A stretch of DNA of 41,126 nucleotides from Sulfuritalea sp. (GTDB lineage: Bacteria > Pseudomonadota > Gammaproteobacteria > Burkholderiales > Rhodocyclaceae). The notes under the pieces are model-generated. The model was not told the origin of the DNA. It saw only the letters and a program-made list of their open reading frames with translations, and did not search any database. Location: the NCBI GenBank assembly GCA_022842325.1, contig JALHPU010000034.1, positions 1 through 41,126 of the forward strand, read 5' to 3'. The position numbers and the translations under genes are program-made. Numbering within the stretch: the first letter of the stretch is position 1; each line of letters opens with the position of its first letter. Positions 29,159 to 36,265 of the stretch are shown piece after piece.

Positions 29159-30646
29159 ATGGCGAACACCACCTACGAACACACCCCCGATCGCGGGGCC
29201 ACGGCCGGCGTACTGGCCTACCTGGGTACCGCCGGCGCCGTGCTGCTGCTGATGATGCTGGTCGGCCTGCTGATGCGGCTGGAACAGGCGCAGATCATCG
29301 ACATGGGCGCGAACTGGTTCTACGAACTGATGACCCTGCACGGCGCCGGCATGGTCGGCATCGCCGGCATCGCCGGGGCCGCCGTGATGTGGCATTTCCT
29401 GCGCCAGTACGTGGATTTGTCGCCCGGCATCTTGATGGCCAACCTGGCGCTGTTCCTGGTCGGCGTGGCGATGATCATCGGCAGCATCGTGTTCGGGCAT
29501 TTCCATGCCGCATGGACCTTCCTCTACCCGATGCCGGCCAAGGCAATGGGCATGTGGAGCCAGGAAGCGGCGGCCCTGTTCATGGGCGGCCTGCTGGTAA
29601 TCGGCGTCGGCTTCCTGCTGATGCACCTAGACATCGCCCGCGCCATCGTCGCCCGCTACGGCAACTTCGCCCGCGCCCTGGGCTGGCCGCAGCTCTTCGG
29701 CCACGACGATGGCAATGCGCCGCCGCCAACGGTGGTGGCGAGCACCATGGTCACCATCGTCAACATCATCGGTCTGGTGGTCGGCGCCAGCATCCTGACC
29801 ATGATGCTGGTGAACCTTTACATACCGGCATTCGAGATCGACCCGATGCTGGCCAAGGGCATGATCTACTTCTTCGGCCACGTCTTCATCAACGCCACGA
29901 TCTACATGGCGGTGATCGCGGTCTACGAAATCCTGCCGCGCTACACCCGGCGTCCGTGGAAAGCCAACAAGGTCTTCCTCGCCTCGTGGAGCGCATCGAC
30001 GCTGATGGTGATGTTCATCTTTCCGCACCACCTGCTGATGGATTTCGCCTTTCCGCAATGGATGCTGATCATGGGCCACATCATCGGCTACCTGAACACC
30101 GTGCCGATCCTGGTGGTGACCGGCTACGGCGCGCTGATGATCGTATTCCGCTCGGGCATCCGCTGGGACATGGCCTCGCGCCTGCTGTTCCTGTCGCTGT
30201 TCGGCTGGGCCGCGGGCGCCATGCCTGCCTTCATCGACGGCACGATCACGGTCAATTACGTGATGCACAACACGCTGTGGGTGCCGGGGCACTTCCATAC
30301 CTACCTGCTGCTGGGCATGGTGGCGATGGTCTTCGGCTTCATGTACTACCTCGGCAAGCCGGCACAGCATGCTCGCGAGAGCTGGCTTGATCGCGCCGCG
30401 TTCTGGGGTTTCACCACCGGCGCGCTCGGCTTCACCCTGAGCTTCCTCTATGCCGGCAAGGAAAGCGTAGCGCGCCGCTATGCAGTACACCTGCCCGAGT
30501 GGCTGCCCTACGACCGCATCGGCTCGTTCTGCGCGGTGCTGGTGATCGCTTCGGCGCTACTGTTCGTAGTGCGCTTCTTCAGCTGTATTGGATCAGCCGG
30601 TCGCGACTACACGCGGGTCCCGCTGGCGCAGGGCGCAGCGGCATGA
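29159..30646 (+). CDS. norY: heme-copper enzyme subunit I lacking the active-site tyrosine (NorY-like, sNOR)
   Basis: A 495-residue integral membrane catalytic subunit with about 12 helices. All six metal-ligand histidines are visible: His61 (TLHGAGM) and His380 for the low-spin heme, His378 (GHFHTY) for the active-site heme, and His241 (FFGHVFINATIY), His290 and His291 (FPHHLLMDF) for CuB. In B-type oxygen reductases the helix VI motif is GHPxVY, whose Tyr is cross-linked to the His; here position 245 is Asn and the Pro is also gone. Loss of that Tyr is typical of NO-reducing members of the superfamily. Together with the downstream senC and orf1 genes this points to an sNOR-type nitric oxide reductase. 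An unusual B-family oxidase cannot be excluded without a phylogeny. Confidence 0.75.
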   Translation: MANTTYEHTPDRGATAGVLAYLGTAGAVLLLMMLVGLLMRLEQAQIIDMGANWFYELMTLHGAGMVGIAGIAGAAVMWHFLRQYVDLSPGILMANLALFLVGVAMIIGSIVFGHFHAAWTFLYPMPAKAMGMWSQEAAALFMGGLLVIGVGFLLMHLDIARAIVARYGNFARALGWPQLFGHDDGNAPPPTVVASTMVTIVNIIGLVVGASILTMMLVNLYIPAFEIDPMLAKGMIYFFGHVFINATIYMAVIAVYEILPRYTRRPWKANKVFLASWSASTLMVMFIFPHHLLMDFAFPQWMLIMGHIIGYLNTVPILVVTGYGALMIVFRSGIRWDMASRLLFLSLFGWAAGAMPAFIDGTITVNYVMHNTLWVPGHFHTYLLLGMVAMVFGFMYYLGKPAQHARESWLDRAAFWGFTTGALGFTLSFLYAGKESVARRYAVHLPEWLPYDRIGSFCAVLVIASALLFVVRFFSCIGSAGRDYTRVPLAQGAAA

Positions 30647-31257
30647 AAGCGGGCAAGGCCAGCCTGGTCGCCACCGGCCTGGTGACGCTGCTCGGCATCG
30701 GCGTGTTCTGGGCGGGCACCGACGGCTTCACCGCCTTCACCGCCGAAACCGCGCGCCGCGCCGATATCTTGCGCACCCCGCGCAGCTTGCCCGCTGTCGC
30801 GCTGGAAGACCAGGACGGCCGCCGCTTCAGCCTGCAGGATTACCAGGGCCGGCTGCTTGCGGTGGAGTTTATTTACACTCGCTGCGCCACCATCTGCCGC
30901 AGCCTCGGCATGGCCTTCCGCCAGGTCCGCGAGCGCCTGCCGACGCAGATGCTGGGGCGCGACGTGGTGCTGCTCAGCATCAGCTTCGACGCGCTGCGCG
31001 ACGATCCGGCCAGCCTCAAGGCCTATGGCCAGGCTTTCGGCGCCGACGGTGCGCACTGGCGCATCGCGCGCATCCACAGCGAGGCCGACGTCGCACCGCT
31101 GTTGGCGGCCTTCGGCATCGTTGTGATTCCCGACGGGCTCGGCGGCTTCGAACACAACGCCGCCATCCACCTGCTCGGCCGCGACGGCAAGCTGGCGCAG
31201 ATCAGCGACCTCGACCAGCCCGTCGCCTTTGCCGATCGCATCGCGAAATCCCTATGA
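30643..31257 (+). CDS. senC: SCO1/SenC-family copper chaperone
   Basis: A 204-residue periplasm-facing thioredoxin-fold protein with one N-terminal membrane anchor (SLVATGLVTLLGIGVFWAG). The copper-binding motif CATIC (in FIYTRCATICRSLG) and a downstream His (EHNAAIHLLG) supply the usual Cys-Cys-His ligands. SCO proteins deliver copper to the CuA site of subunit II or keep its cysteines reduced, which matches the adjacent CuA subunit. The ATG overlaps the stop of subunit I by four bases, so expression is coupled. Confidence 0.88.
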   Translation: MKAGKASLVATGLVTLLGIGVFWAGTDGFTAFTAETARRADILRTPRSLPAVALEDQDGRRFSLQDYQGRLLAVEFIYTRCATICRSLGMAFRQVRERLPTQMLGRDVVLLSISFDALRDDPASLKAYGQAFGADGAHWRIARIHSEADVAPLLAAFGIVVIPDGLGGFEHNAAIHLLGRDGKLAQISDLDQPVAFADRIAKSL

Positions 31258-31868
31258 ACCGGTACACCCGCATCGGCCTCGGCGCCTGCTACCTGTTCCT
31301 GGCGACGCCCATGGCGCGCAGCGCGCTCGAAGCTAGCATGAGCACCCACATGCTGCTGCAGATTCCGCTGCTGGCTGTCGCCGGTGTGTTGATTGCGCGC
31401 CTGCTGCCGACACGCAATCAGGACGCCCTGCTGGTCGCCTGCGGCGGCGTGCTGCCTTGCGTCGTGCTGGCGCTGTTTGCCTCCAGCTACTGGATGCTGC
31501 CGCGCGCGCTGGATGCCGCGCTCGACGATCCGCTGACCGAGGCCGCCAAATTCATCAGCCTGCCGCTGCTGGTCGGTCTGCCGCTGGCGCTGGCCTGGCG
31601 CCAGCTCACGGCCATCGGCCGCGGCTTCGTGTGGACCAATTTCATCAGCATGCTGGCGGTGCTCGGTTGGCTGTACATCGCCGCCCCGGTGCGCGTCTGC
31701 AACAACTACCTGGTCGATGATCAGGCCAATGCCGGCTGGCTGATGGTAAAGCTCGCAGTGCTGCTCTTTGCCGGCTGGCTGGGCACCCTGTTCGTCGGCG
31801 GAAACCCCTCGCACATAGGTATCCCGGCAGAGGACGGCGGTGACCCGCGGCAAGCCAATCCGGCCTGA
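31254..31868 (+). CDS. polytopic membrane protein of the sNOR cluster (orf1-like)
   Basis: A 204-residue protein with about five to six hydrophobic helices and no soluble domain. The segment ALEASMSTHMLLQIPLLAV resembles the His-bearing helix of CtaG-type cytochrome oxidase assembly proteins, but the match is short. The ATG overlaps the senC stop (ATGA), so it belongs to the same operon, at the position called orf1 in the norSY-senC-orf1 clusters. A role in assembly or copper insertion is inferred from position alone. The C-terminal 25 residues are hydrophilic and probably cytoplasmic. Confidence 0.7.
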   Translation: MNRYTRIGLGACYLFLATPMARSALEASMSTHMLLQIPLLAVAGVLIARLLPTRNQDALLVACGGVLPCVVLALFASSYWMLPRALDAALDDPLTEAAKFISLPLLVGLPLALAWRQLTAIGRGFVWTNFISMLAVLGWLYIAAPVRVCNNYLVDDQANAGWLMVKLAVLLFAGWLGTLFVGGNPSHIGIPAEDGGDPRQANPA

Positions 31869-31878
31869 GGAGAGACAG

Positions 31879-32748
31879 ATGGACTACGTCACGCCCGCAC
31901 AACTGATGGAAGAAATTAGCGCCGCCGCGGCGAAGAAGGCCAGCCTGGGAACGCAGGCCATGCTGCTCAAGGGCTTTCTATCCGGCGCGCTGCTGGCCTA
32001 TGCCACTGCGTTCGCCTTCAAGGCTGCCGACGGTTTCACGGGCGGTGCCGCGGCGCTGATCGCCGGCGCGGTGTTCCCGGTCGGCTTCGCCATGATCGCG
32101 CTGCTCGGGCTGGAACTGGCCACCGGCAATTTCGCTGTGCTGCCGGTCGGCATCGCGCGCGGCAAAGTCACCTGGGAACAGACGCTGCGCAACTGGGGCT
32201 GGGTCTATCTGGGGAATTTCCTCGGCTGCGCGTTTACCGGCTTCCTTATAGCGCTGGCTCTGACTGAAGCCTTCATCCAGGGGCCGGGGCCGCTCGGCAC
32301 CAAGATCATCGCCGTGGCCGAAGCGAAAACGCTCAGCTACCAAAACGCCGGCATCAACGGCTGGCTGACCGCCTTCGTCAAGGGCGTGCTGTGCAACTGG
32401 ATGGTCGCGCTGGGTACCGTACTGGCGCTGAGCTCCACCGCCAGCACCGGCAAGATCGCTTCGATCTGGCTGCCGGTGTCGACCTTCTTCGCCCTGGCGC
32501 TGGAGCATTCGATCGTCAATATGTTCGTCATCCCCACCGCTATGATGCTCGGCGCCGACATCGCACCGGCGCAATGGCTGGTCTGGAACCAGCTGCCGGT
32601 GACGCTGGGCAATATCGTCGGCGGTGCCGTGCTGACCGGTCTGCTGCTGCATTGCTGCAATCCGGCCGCCGCGCTCGGCCAGAGCAAACCGCAGCGCCAG
32701 GGACCGTCCGTGGCGGACGCCGCGATCAACTCTGCCGCGCCGCCTTGA
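31879..32748 (+). CDS. formate/nitrite transporter family channel
   Basis: A 289-residue FNT-family pentameric channel with six hydrophobic segments. Diagnostic blocks are GLELATGNFAVLP near residues 80-92, KGVLCNWMVALGTVLA near 168-183, and EHSIVNMFVIPTAM near 212-225, which holds the central pore His. GAGGAG precedes ATG 31879, which I prefer to the earlier in-frame ATG at 31840. It follows the sNOR-type genes by 10 bases and is probably in the same operon. Beside an NO-handling enzyme, nitrite is a more plausible substrate than formate, but the sequence does not decide between FocA- and NirC-like selectivity. Confidence 0.85.
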   Translation: MDYVTPAQLMEEISAAAAKKASLGTQAMLLKGFLSGALLAYATAFAFKAADGFTGGAAALIAGAVFPVGFAMIALLGLELATGNFAVLPVGIARGKVTWEQTLRNWGWVYLGNFLGCAFTGFLIALALTEAFIQGPGPLGTKIIAVAEAKTLSYQNAGINGWLTAFVKGVLCNWMVALGTVLALSSTASTGKIASIWLPVSTFFALALEHSIVNMFVIPTAMMLGADIAPAQWLVWNQLPVTLGNIVGGAVLTGLLLHCCNPAAALGQSKPQRQGPSVADAAINSAAPP

Positions 32749-32890
32749 AGGCCGCAACATCCGACTCGCCGCCATGAAACTCGTCCAACATTTCGTATCC
32801 CAAGAGGCACCCGTGCGTGAAGGCGCACCCATCGTTGCCTTGGCCGAGGACTTGCTCCTCCGGTTGGAATGATGTTTGAGTACTCTTCGG

Positions 32891-32934
32891 CCTTATGTTG
32901 AGCTACACATAAGGCCGAGGACAGGTCGTCGGCC
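32891..32934 (+). repeat. palindromic recombination-like site, copy B
   Basis: The second copy of the 44-base unit seen at 19570-19613, in opposite orientation and differing at four positions. Its dyad is larger but imperfect: 12-base arms (TCGGCCTTATGT) at 32887-32898 and 32907-32918 around an 8-base centre. It lies 143 bases after the transporter stop, at the right edge of the signalling/sNOR segment. Confidence 0.75.
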
Positions 32935-33023
32935 TTAGCAAACGGCAGAGGTTGTCTTGGCCAACGGCTGAAATGTCCGGGTCAGTCGACGTAGCCGACT
33001 GGGCTGGAATAAACATCACGATC

Positions 33024-33455
33024 TCAGCTTTCCTTACTAGGCGATTGCTGAAGGTAGTCGTTCAGGAGATCCAATTTAGACGGTTCGATTGAAATGCTGC
33101 ACGTTTCAGTTTCCGGATTCCATTCAACCTTACCAATAGCCAGTAGCGACTCTTCAACACCTTGCGGATCGACATAAATGAGCGCAGTTGTTGGAATATT
33201 CTCGAAGAGCCTTCGCGCAGAGCAAGCAATACGACTCTCATAGGTATGCAAGGCAGGCGTATCTAGCAGATTTCCTTCATAGTAAATCAGCGTAAGTCCA
33301 TTACGATCAGGCCTGCCGACGATTCCCGATTTCGGCGCAATATGTTGGAGTGAGCAGCCTTGACGCAGTATGTAAATATTGGCGACGTTCATCTGATTCA
33401 CTGGAGCATTATCCTCATACAAAGGTATTGAGCCGCGGTCCAAAGGGTTTGACAA
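33024..33455 (-). CDS. hypothetical protein
   Basis: A 143-residue frame of lower GC than its neighbours, with protein-like composition (alternating hydrophobic strands such as NGLTLIYYEG and TTALIYVDPQGVEESLLAIGKVEW). No signal peptide, membrane segment or known motif is seen. The long form uses a TTG start at 33455; ATG 33392 would give 122 residues, and neither has a strong ribosome site. It lies alone between the palindromic site and the GYD gene. I do not recognise a family. The compositional difference suggests recent acquisition. Confidence 0.45.
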   Translation of the reverse strand: MSNPLDRGSIPLYEDNAPVNQMNVANIYILRQGCSLQHIAPKSGIVGRPDRNGLTLIYYEGNLLDTPALHTYESRIACSARRLFENIPTTALIYVDPQGVEESLLAIGKVEWNPETETCSISIEPSKLDLLNDYLQQSPSKES

Positions 33456-33820
33456 GTGAAGGCTTCATTCAGGGGTGTTGGCGTTGGAGAGATAGGTATC
33501 CAGTAGGCTTCTGCACCGGTATGGCAAGAGGTTCTCGGTCAAGTGTGGCTGATGGCATGGTGTCGGCCTGAGCCGACACTCTTCGATTCTTGGCCGTCCT
33601 ACCGCTTCAGACTGATTGCTGTATGATGATAATGGCATTTCCGCTAGCCGGTCCACTCGGTTTGCTGCCGTTCGACATCAGCTTTGCTGCTTGACGGCAG
33701 CCGACCCAAACCTGCCTGACTCCTTGGGCGCTAATCAGACTGCAATCCGCCTCGGACCCGTCGTTCAGTTCTCCTGGGCTCCAACGGCAGGTTGCCGAGT
33801 CTAGCGGGCTTTCCGGATAT
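33456..33820. other. gap with a strong hairpin
   Basis: No gene is supported. A perfect dyad GTGTCGGC-CTGA-GCCGACAC occupies 33560-33579 and is followed on the plus strand by a weakly T-rich run. It could be a terminator for a vanished plus-strand gene or a repeat-element remnant. Confidence 0.4.
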
Positions 33821-34114
33821 TTATGTCAGCTTGCCAAGAATCCCATCCATTTCATCCCTTGAAAAGGCACGCAGTGTCTGCGTACGAATGTTGCCAGCGG
33901 ACCCCAGTGACAAACCGAACGCGGTGACTGATGCATCATCCTTGCCTTCGAGGATGCAGACGAGGTCATATTGCCCCAGCGTCCATAAGACTTGTGTCAT
34001 CGTGACGCCAAACTTCTTGGCCACTTTCTTGACGGCTTCGGCACGCTTCGTTGTGTCCTTCACGTTACGAATGCCCTGATCGGTGAAATTCATAAGTGAT
34101 ATGTACGTTGCCAT
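33821..34114 (-). CDS. GYD-domain protein
   Basis: A 97-residue protein that is essentially one GYD domain (ferredoxin-like fold of unknown function). It starts MATYISLMNFTDQGIRNVKDT, has KKFGVTMTQVLWTLGQYDLVCILEG with the GYD/GxYD motif (GQYD) in the middle, and ends with the RTQTLRAF strand. GGAGGA precedes the ATG. It is 133 bases downstream of the methyltransferase gene on the same strand, with a large hairpin between them, so it may be cotranscribed with partial termination. No function is established for the family. Confidence 0.85.
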   Translation of the reverse strand: MATYISLMNFTDQGIRNVKDTTKRAEAVKKVAKKFGVTMTQVLWTLGQYDLVCILEGKDDASVTAFGLSLGSAGNIRTQTLRAFSRDEMDGILGKLT

Positions 34115-34178
34115 GGTGATTTCCTCCAGTAGGGATATTTCAACAAGTGGCCCTCAGGTTGTGGGCGAACAGGCAACC

Positions 34179-34219
34179 CCCCAATGGATTGCCCCGCAAG
34201 GCGGGACGGTCCATTGGGG
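34179..34219 (-). promoter_or_regulatory. two-tier hairpin between methyltransferase and GYD genes
   Basis: Perfect 10-base outer arms (CCCCAATGGA at 34179-34188, TCCATTGGGG at 34210-34219) enclose an inner CCCGC-AAG-GCGGG stem at 34193-34205. No T-run follows on the minus strand, so an intrinsic terminator is doubtful. A processing site or mRNA-stabilising structure separating the two genes is as likely. Confidence 0.55.
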
Positions 34220-34247
34220 TTACGGCAGTGAACATGTCAAACGACCT

Positions 34248-35030
34248 TTAATTCTTGAACGCTATGAAATTGGCGCCGCGCACGCCGTACTTGCGTGCCA
34301 CCTTTTCCTTGCTGGTTCCGGCAAACGAGTCGAAATGTGCGACAACCTCGCCTCGTTGGAAACCTGCGTCGGCCAGGGCCACGAGATAGCCTGCAGACTG
34401 CAGAGCACCCGCGATTCAGCCAACCCAGAGTTCGATGTCGTTAAGCGCAGCCTGCGACAGCTCTGCCTCGATCACGATGTCGGCGAACTGCACCCGCCCA
34501 CCCGGGCGTAGTACGCGATGCAATTCGGCGAACACCGCCGGCTTGTCCGGACTGAGGTTGATGACCCCATTTGACATCGCGACATCCACCGAATCGTCGT
34601 CGAGCGGCAGACTTGAGATGTCCGCCTTCTCGAAGCGAACATGCCGCATTCCGGTAGCGGTGGCGCCGGTGCGGGCTTTGTCGAGCATGGCATCGGTCAT
34701 GTCGAAACCGATTACCTCGCCCGTCGGTCCAACGCGCCGACCCGCCAAAAGGCAATCCATGCCACCGCCGGAACCAAGGTCGATTACCCGCGTTCCGGTG
34801 GCCAGTTCCCTGATGCTTAACGGGTTGCCCACACCGGCAAACGGGGCGGTGACGAAATCGGGCAAGTCGTCGAGTTCGGCCCGGTCGTAGCCAAGCATCG
34901 AGGCGGCATATGCCGGCCCGCGATGAAAATGAAAGTCGCCGTCCGGCTGCTCGGCAACCTTTCCATACGTGGCGCGAATTTCGTTTCTCAGGCGCTCACG
35001 GTCAAACGTGATTTCACACACCAGTTGCAT
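34248..35030 (-). CDS. SAM-dependent methyltransferase, probable selenoprotein (Sec205), ArsM-like
   Basis: A 260-residue protein if an in-frame TGA at 34418-34416 is read as selenocysteine (codon 205). The first 204 residues form a class I SAM methyltransferase (motif I TRVIDLGSGGGMDCLLAGRR, then EVIGFDMT, VDVAMSNGVINL, ELHRVLRPGGRVQFADIV). They stop abruptly in ELWVG. Beyond the TGA the same frame continues for 55 codons to TAA at 34250-34248 with clear family sequence (IAGALQSAGYLVALADAGF, then EVVAHFDSF and ARKYGVRGANFIAF). Related arsenite methyltransferases have Cys at the TGA position, in an xxGCxxGA context, where it binds arsenic. A SECIS-like hairpin directly follows the TGA. AAGGAGGAG precedes the ATG. 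The methyl acceptor is unknown; arsenic or selenium compounds are plausible. A nonsense mutation is the alternative. Confidence 0.85.
34384..34418 (-). promoter_or_regulatory. candidate bacterial SECIS element with its UGA codon
   Basis: On the minus-strand mRNA the UGA (34418-34416) is followed, 17 bases later, by a GUC apical loop (34398-34396). The loop is closed by five perfect pairs CUGCA/UGCAG, with a further lower stem to 34410/34384 that has one C-C mismatch and several G-U pairs. E. coli fdhF, as I recall it, has UGCA-GGUC-UGCA-type apical sequence 18 bases from its UGA, so loop, closing stem and spacing are all very close. The fdhF bulged U is not evident. Confidence 0.75.
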
Positions 35031-35145
35031 GGTTTTTCTCCTCCTTGTCGTTTCGAATGTCTATGACGTGCCCGAAATCGACCTGCGGGGCGGTGACCTT
35101 CATTCCTACGGCCGACTCCCTGTATTCCAGGAGGCACGGCGAAAT

Positions 35146-35159
35146 TAAATCTAGATCAA
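35146..35159 (-). promoter_or_regulatory. weak FNR/Anr-like box upstream of the methyltransferase
   Basis: On the minus strand, TTGATCTAGATTTA matches 8 of the 10 fixed bases of TTGATNNNNATCAA. It lies about 116 bases before the methyltransferase start. Chance matches at this level are common. Confidence 0.22.
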
Positions 35160-35251
35160 ATCCTTCACAAAAGCCAGTCTGGTTATCTGGAGCAGGTATC
35201 CAGGTCACGCCCGGCTACTGGCCGTGACGAATGGCGGGCTGGATTGCCGTT

Positions 35252-36133
35252 TCAAAATGCCAGGGACACGCCGTGTGCATGGAATGGTGGCCGCGCTGTA
35301 ATTTGAGCCCCTTCGGCCGGCCGTTTGGTTTCCTGGAGGAAGCTAGCGATCAGCGGGTTGACCACCTCCGGGTGGGTGAGCGGTGCCATGTGACCGCCGT
35401 CGGCAATCCTGATGACTGACCAGTCTGGGCATTTCTCGCCGAACAACTGGGCAATCTCGCGGCTGGGACGTCGCGCGTCGGGCGAATAAAGCATCATGCC
35501 CTTTGCCTTGATTCGGCGGAACTCCTCGATCGTGGTCCGATGGCTGTCCACGCTGTCCCATTCGTGGTAATTGGGATGCAGCAGTTCCATGTAAGCCAGC
35601 CGCCTCTCCTGGGGCATTGTGTCCCAGGTACCGTTGCCAAGCCAATAGTCGACGAAGCGCTCGGCAACCGCGGCCCAGTCTCCGCGCTTGCCGTAGAGCC
35701 TGACGAAATCGCGCAGCGCCATCGCCTCGGCATACGATTCACCATGGCCATTCTGGGCGAGAAGGTGGAACAGCGTGGGTTCGAACAGGCAGAGATGGGA
35801 GACCCGCGCTCCCAGCAGCATGGCTGCCTTGCTGGCAACCGAACCGCCGAAAGAATGACCGACGAGGCGGAGAGGGCCGGGGATGAACTTGACGAGACTC
35901 ACTAGCAGATTGGCCTGGTCGGTGATCGTCTGTTTGACATCCGCTGTCCAGGCCGGGGTAGCGCCGTAGCCGAACAAATTGACCGCGACAACCCTGTAGT
36001 GCGGCTGCAGATCCTGTATCAGGCGTTTCCACTGGCGATTGCCGCTGACCGAGCTGTGAACCAGCACGACCGTATCACCGCTTCCGGTGTCACTGAAATC
36101 TATCCGCAGCTTCCCGCATTCCAATATTGACAT
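35252..36133 (-). CDS. alpha/beta hydrolase
   Basis: A 293-residue alpha/beta-hydrolase-fold protein. The oxyanion-strand region is VVLVHSSVSGNRQW near residues 21-34, the nucleophile elbow is LVGHSFGGSVASKAAML (Ser near residue 93), and the C-terminal His is in IADGGHMAPLTHPEVV. No signal peptide is seen. Start ATG 36133 (MSILECGKLRIDF) aligns with the fold; an in-frame ATG at 36226 would add a tail without domain character. The gene upstream on the same strand encodes an alpha/beta hydrolase fused to a LuxR domain, and a 13-base dyad lies between them, suggesting direct control. The substrate is not predictable. Confidence 0.83.
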   Translation of the reverse strand: MSILECGKLRIDFSDTGSGDTVVLVHSSVSGNRQWKRLIQDLQPHYRVVAVNLFGYGATPAWTADVKQTITDQANLLVSLVKFIPGPLRLVGHSFGGSVASKAAMLLGARVSHLCLFEPTLFHLLAQNGHGESYAEAMALRDFVRLYGKRGDWAAVAERFVDYWLGNGTWDTMPQERRLAYMELLHPNYHEWDSVDSHRTTIEEFRRIKAKGMMLYSPDARRPSREIAQLFGEKCPDWSVIRIADGGHMAPLTHPEVVNPLIASFLQETKRPAEGAQITARPPFHAHGVSLAF

Positions 36134-36231
36134 GTTGGCTCCCGTGAAAGTCTCCGTCGAGGACGGCATGGGGCCAGTGTGCGACGAACGTGCGCCGGAC
36201 GTCAGTCGGGAAACTACGGCATACACAAGAT

Positions 36232-36261
36232 CCGACTACGGTAGTCCGCTACCGTAGTCGG
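36232..36261. promoter_or_regulatory. 13-base dyad, candidate operator
   Basis: A perfect inverted repeat: CCGACTACGGTAG, TCCG, CTACCGTAGTCGG. It sits four bases past the LuxR-fusion stop and about 100 bases upstream of the hydrolase start, and a further ACTACGG half-site lies near 36213. No T-run follows, so an operator is as likely as a terminator. Confidence 0.55.
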
Positions 36262-36265
36262 CGGC

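Noticed and set aside
28612..30646. Ordinary ba3- or cbb3-type cytochrome c oxidase
   Set aside because: The subunit I helix VI motif lacks the Tyr and Pro of B-type oxidases, no c-type heme subunits of the cbb3 kind are present, and the downstream senC-orf1 order fits sNOR.
32774..32872. 32-codon plus-strand frame after the FNT gene
   Set aside because: Too short, no clear ribosome site and no known small-protein family.
34416..34418. Nonsense mutation making the methyltransferase a pseudogene
   Set aside because: The TGA falls exactly at the conserved Cys position, the downstream frame is perfectly preserved to its stop, and a SECIS-like hairpin follows at the right distance. It remains the formal alternative.
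35014..35208. 64-codon minus-strand frame overlapping the methyltransferase start
   Set aside because: Its start is not an ATG with a ribosome site, it overlaps the well-supported start of the next gene, and its sequence has no recognisable family.
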